From assembly GCF_027744825.2 (NCBI RefSeq), contig NC_071348.1, positions 3,850,563 to 3,914,562 on the forward strand: a DNA stretch of 64,000 nucleotides. Direction: 5' to 3'. Under the pieces are notes generated by a model. That model was not told the DNA's origin. It worked only from the letters and a program-made list of their open reading frames with translations, and did no database searches. This DNA comes from Synchiropus splendidus. Taxonomy: Eukaryota > Chordata > Actinopteri > Syngnathiformes > Callionymidae. Positions 62,179 to 64,000 of this stretch are shown here, piece by piece. A program made the translations under genes and the position numbers. Every line of letters begins with the position of its first letter. Position 1 is the stretch's first letter.

Positions 62179-63845
62179 TTAAGAGTCCTCTGGTCTCAGG
62201 AGCGCTCGGACACGGTAGGGCTGGATTTTGAGCACTACAGTGGCCACTCCTGTCAGGTCTGGCAGCGCGCCCTCCTCCTCGGGGACGAACTGGAAGTCTC
62301 TCAGCAGGTGGGCAGTGAACAGAAAGAGCTCCATTTTGGCGACGGTCTCCCCCAGGCAGAGTCGAGCCCCCCCACCGAACGGGACCAGAGAGCGGACCGA
62401 GCCGCCTCCGTCCTCCAGAAAACGTTCTGAAACAGAGACGCGTTGAAGGGAAAAAAACGAAATCTAAACCTTCAGCTCGCACCTTCAGCTTTACCTGGTT
62501 TAAAACTGTATGGGTCGTCCCAAGTCGCCGGGTCATGGTGCGCTCCGAATAGATTTGGGATGATGACTGTGTTTCTGGGGATGAAATGACCTGCAAGACT
62601 AAAATAAGAACAGGTGTGATTCGATTAAAACTGGTCTGATTTAAATCGATCCAGTTTCTATAGTGGGAGATGTGATCCATGGCTGGCTGGATGGTAGGAA
62701 AAGCCGGTGTTATTTTGCAACCGACCTGCTGTCTCTGATGGCTCGGTGCGGAACAGCCAGCGGGGCGACGGGCCTCAGACGCAGCACCTCGCTGATGAGG
62801 GCCCTCAGGACAGGAAGCCTGTGTCTCTCGCTGTATTTGGGGTAACGCCCCTCCGAGACGGAGCGGAGCTCTTCGTACACCATGGTCTGCACCTGAGGGT
62901 CAGTTCATAAAAACATTGACTTGGGCGTCCGTGGGAGTCTGTCGTACAAGTCACCGGTGGAACCTTCCTCTGGTCTGTGCAGGATGTAGGCTACCGTCCA
63001 GTTGAGCCAGGCCGCCGTCGTCTCGGTACCCCCGATCAGAAGGTCCACGGTGGCCATGTGAACGTGTGTGTGGGTCAGCAGCTGACGGGAAACATACACC
63101 AGTGAAGATGACATTTTCCAACTGTCCGAGTCGAACAATTACCACGTCGGTTTGAGCGCTCTGAAGTTTGTCCAGGCCTTGGAGGAAGTAGTTTGTGATG
63201 GTGTCCTCACACTTCTTCTGATCTGCCTGTCAAAGCAGAGTTCTCGTTGGCTTGGTTCAGATGCCTTCTTCAGTGGTTGGTGCTCACCTTGTAGCAGCTG
63301 AGGTGCTTCGCTATGATCTGATCTCTTCTGGCCACTTCCCTCAGCAGCCGGGCGAACACTGGGTTCGGACATTTCTTCAGTAAAAGATGAGAAAGCAGCT
63401 CTAGTGTTCAGTCATTCGGGTCAATGAATGATGGAGACTGACTCTGAGGAGGGGGAACAAGTCCAGGGCTGAGATCCAGCTGGAGCCCCACAGATCCACA
63501 ATCTCATTCAGGCAGCTGTGTAGCTGTTGTAGCTCACTGGAGCTCTTGTCGTACTGTCAAAATCAGAGTTTGTAGTTTGGTGAGACACACACTCCGACCC
63601 TATGTTCGCACTCTGTCAATGCACCTATGTAACGGCCGCTATAAAGAGCATCATTGATCTGGCCGAGCATAAACATCCCGCCAGGCGACCGCCATCACAC
63701 CTTTTTTTCCCGCTCTTTCATGTCTGCTGAGGCAGTGAAAGATACTCACTTGTTTTCCAAACGCCAAAGTGGTGATGACGTTGCTGGCTGCCACCGTGAA
63801 GTCCTCTGATAGGTCAACAGAGTGACCCTGGTAGTCCTCCAAGAC
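62179..63845 (-). CDS. cyp21a2: Steroid 21-hydroxylase (CYP21), 3' part, 5' end outside the window
   Basis: Microsomal P450 that hydroxylates progesterone and 17-hydroxyprogesterone at C21 in cortisol synthesis. Eight exons on the minus strand are visible: 63750-63845, 63443-63553, 63288-63374, 63143-63226, 62968-63081, 62726-62892, 62495-62598, 62179-62426, all in phase; the N-terminal exons lie beyond 64000. Motifs: I-helix oxygen site [12 protein letters not shown] (CYP21 signature [16 protein letters not shown]), K-helix EVLRLRP, PxRF formed across a splice joint ([12 protein letters not shown]), heme loop [11 protein letters not shown] with the cysteine ligand, C-terminal KIQPYRVRA. The exon ending at 62968 should have a GT donor, yet the sequence reads GAG/GAAGGT (see findings). 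Identity as CYP21 rather than CYP17 rests on the [17 protein letters not shown] and FPLLRK-PNP blocks and on the csnk2b/aif1 neighbourhood. Confidence 0.9.
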
Positions 63846-64000
63846 CTGGTGACCCAAAATACGTGTTGGGAAGTAACAAAACTCAACAACTGTGTGTTTT
63901 TGCTTTCAATGACAAGTCAGTTATTGTCAAGGCTTCAAATAGAAAAGGTCCATATTCTGGAAGGGGTCTGGTCGCAGAGCCTCTTGATGTTCCTCTTTGC

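Noticed and set aside
62162..62680. 172-codon minus-strand frame across the last exons of cyp21a2
   Set aside because: Wrong frame relative to the heme-binding exon; it reads through an intron and destroys the FxxGxRxCxG motif.

Overview
The window looks like nuclear DNA of a ray-finned (teleost) fish. Genes are split by short introns with GT-AG ends, dinucleotide repeats and a degenerate tRNA-SINE-like repeat are present, and proteins read closest to vertebrate families. The species cannot be named. All exon models below were made by hand by joining open frames at GT/AG sites and checking that the phases close; no alignment or RNA data were available.

Layout. 0-5 kb: no recognised gene, only a 3'-end-like segment, a perfect hairpin and a SINE-like repeat. 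5.2-7.5 kb (+): hcst (DAP10) and tyrobp (DAP12), the two transmembrane signalling adaptors of immune receptors, side by side. 7.9-9.4 kb (-): an unrecognised small secreted acidic protein with its own TATA box. 10.9-16.1 kb (+): csnk2a1, the CK2 catalytic subunit. 16.6-24.9 kb (+): a paraoxonase cluster with a degenerate partial copy (exon 1 relic), then two complete 356-codon genes; a LINE reverse-transcriptase fragment lies in between. 24.9-27.2 kb (-): kcnk5, a two-pore K+ channel, tail to tail with the second paraoxonase. 31.7-56.5 kb (+): one very large protein 4.1 (epb41) gene. 57.2-59.3 kb (-): csnk2b, the CK2 regulatory subunit. 60.4-61.5 kb (-): aif1. 62.2-64.0 kb (-): the 3' part of cyp21a2, cut by the window edge.

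The most unusual object is the 4.1 gene. All 31 coding exons join in one frame to about 2,598 residues, against about 860 for human 4.1R. The excess comes from three things: a 531-codon first coding exon with a long Lys/Glu-rich repeat, a 530-codon exon of degenerate acidic repeats, and an array of small phase 1-1 exons. Nearly every array exon ends in a D-D-W-F-x-L-L-D-like motif (12 copies). The array sits exactly at the junction between two exons that are adjacent in the ordinary 4.1R protein, so it can be included or skipped without changing frame. The last exon of the usual C-terminal domain is missing, and an alternative terminal exon is present.

Gene relationships. csnk2b, aif1 and cyp21a2 together recall the mammalian MHC class III region; hcst and tyrobp are neighbours in mammals too. 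Both subunits of CK2 lie within about 45 kb. In cyp21a2 one exon boundary that should be a GT donor reads GA.
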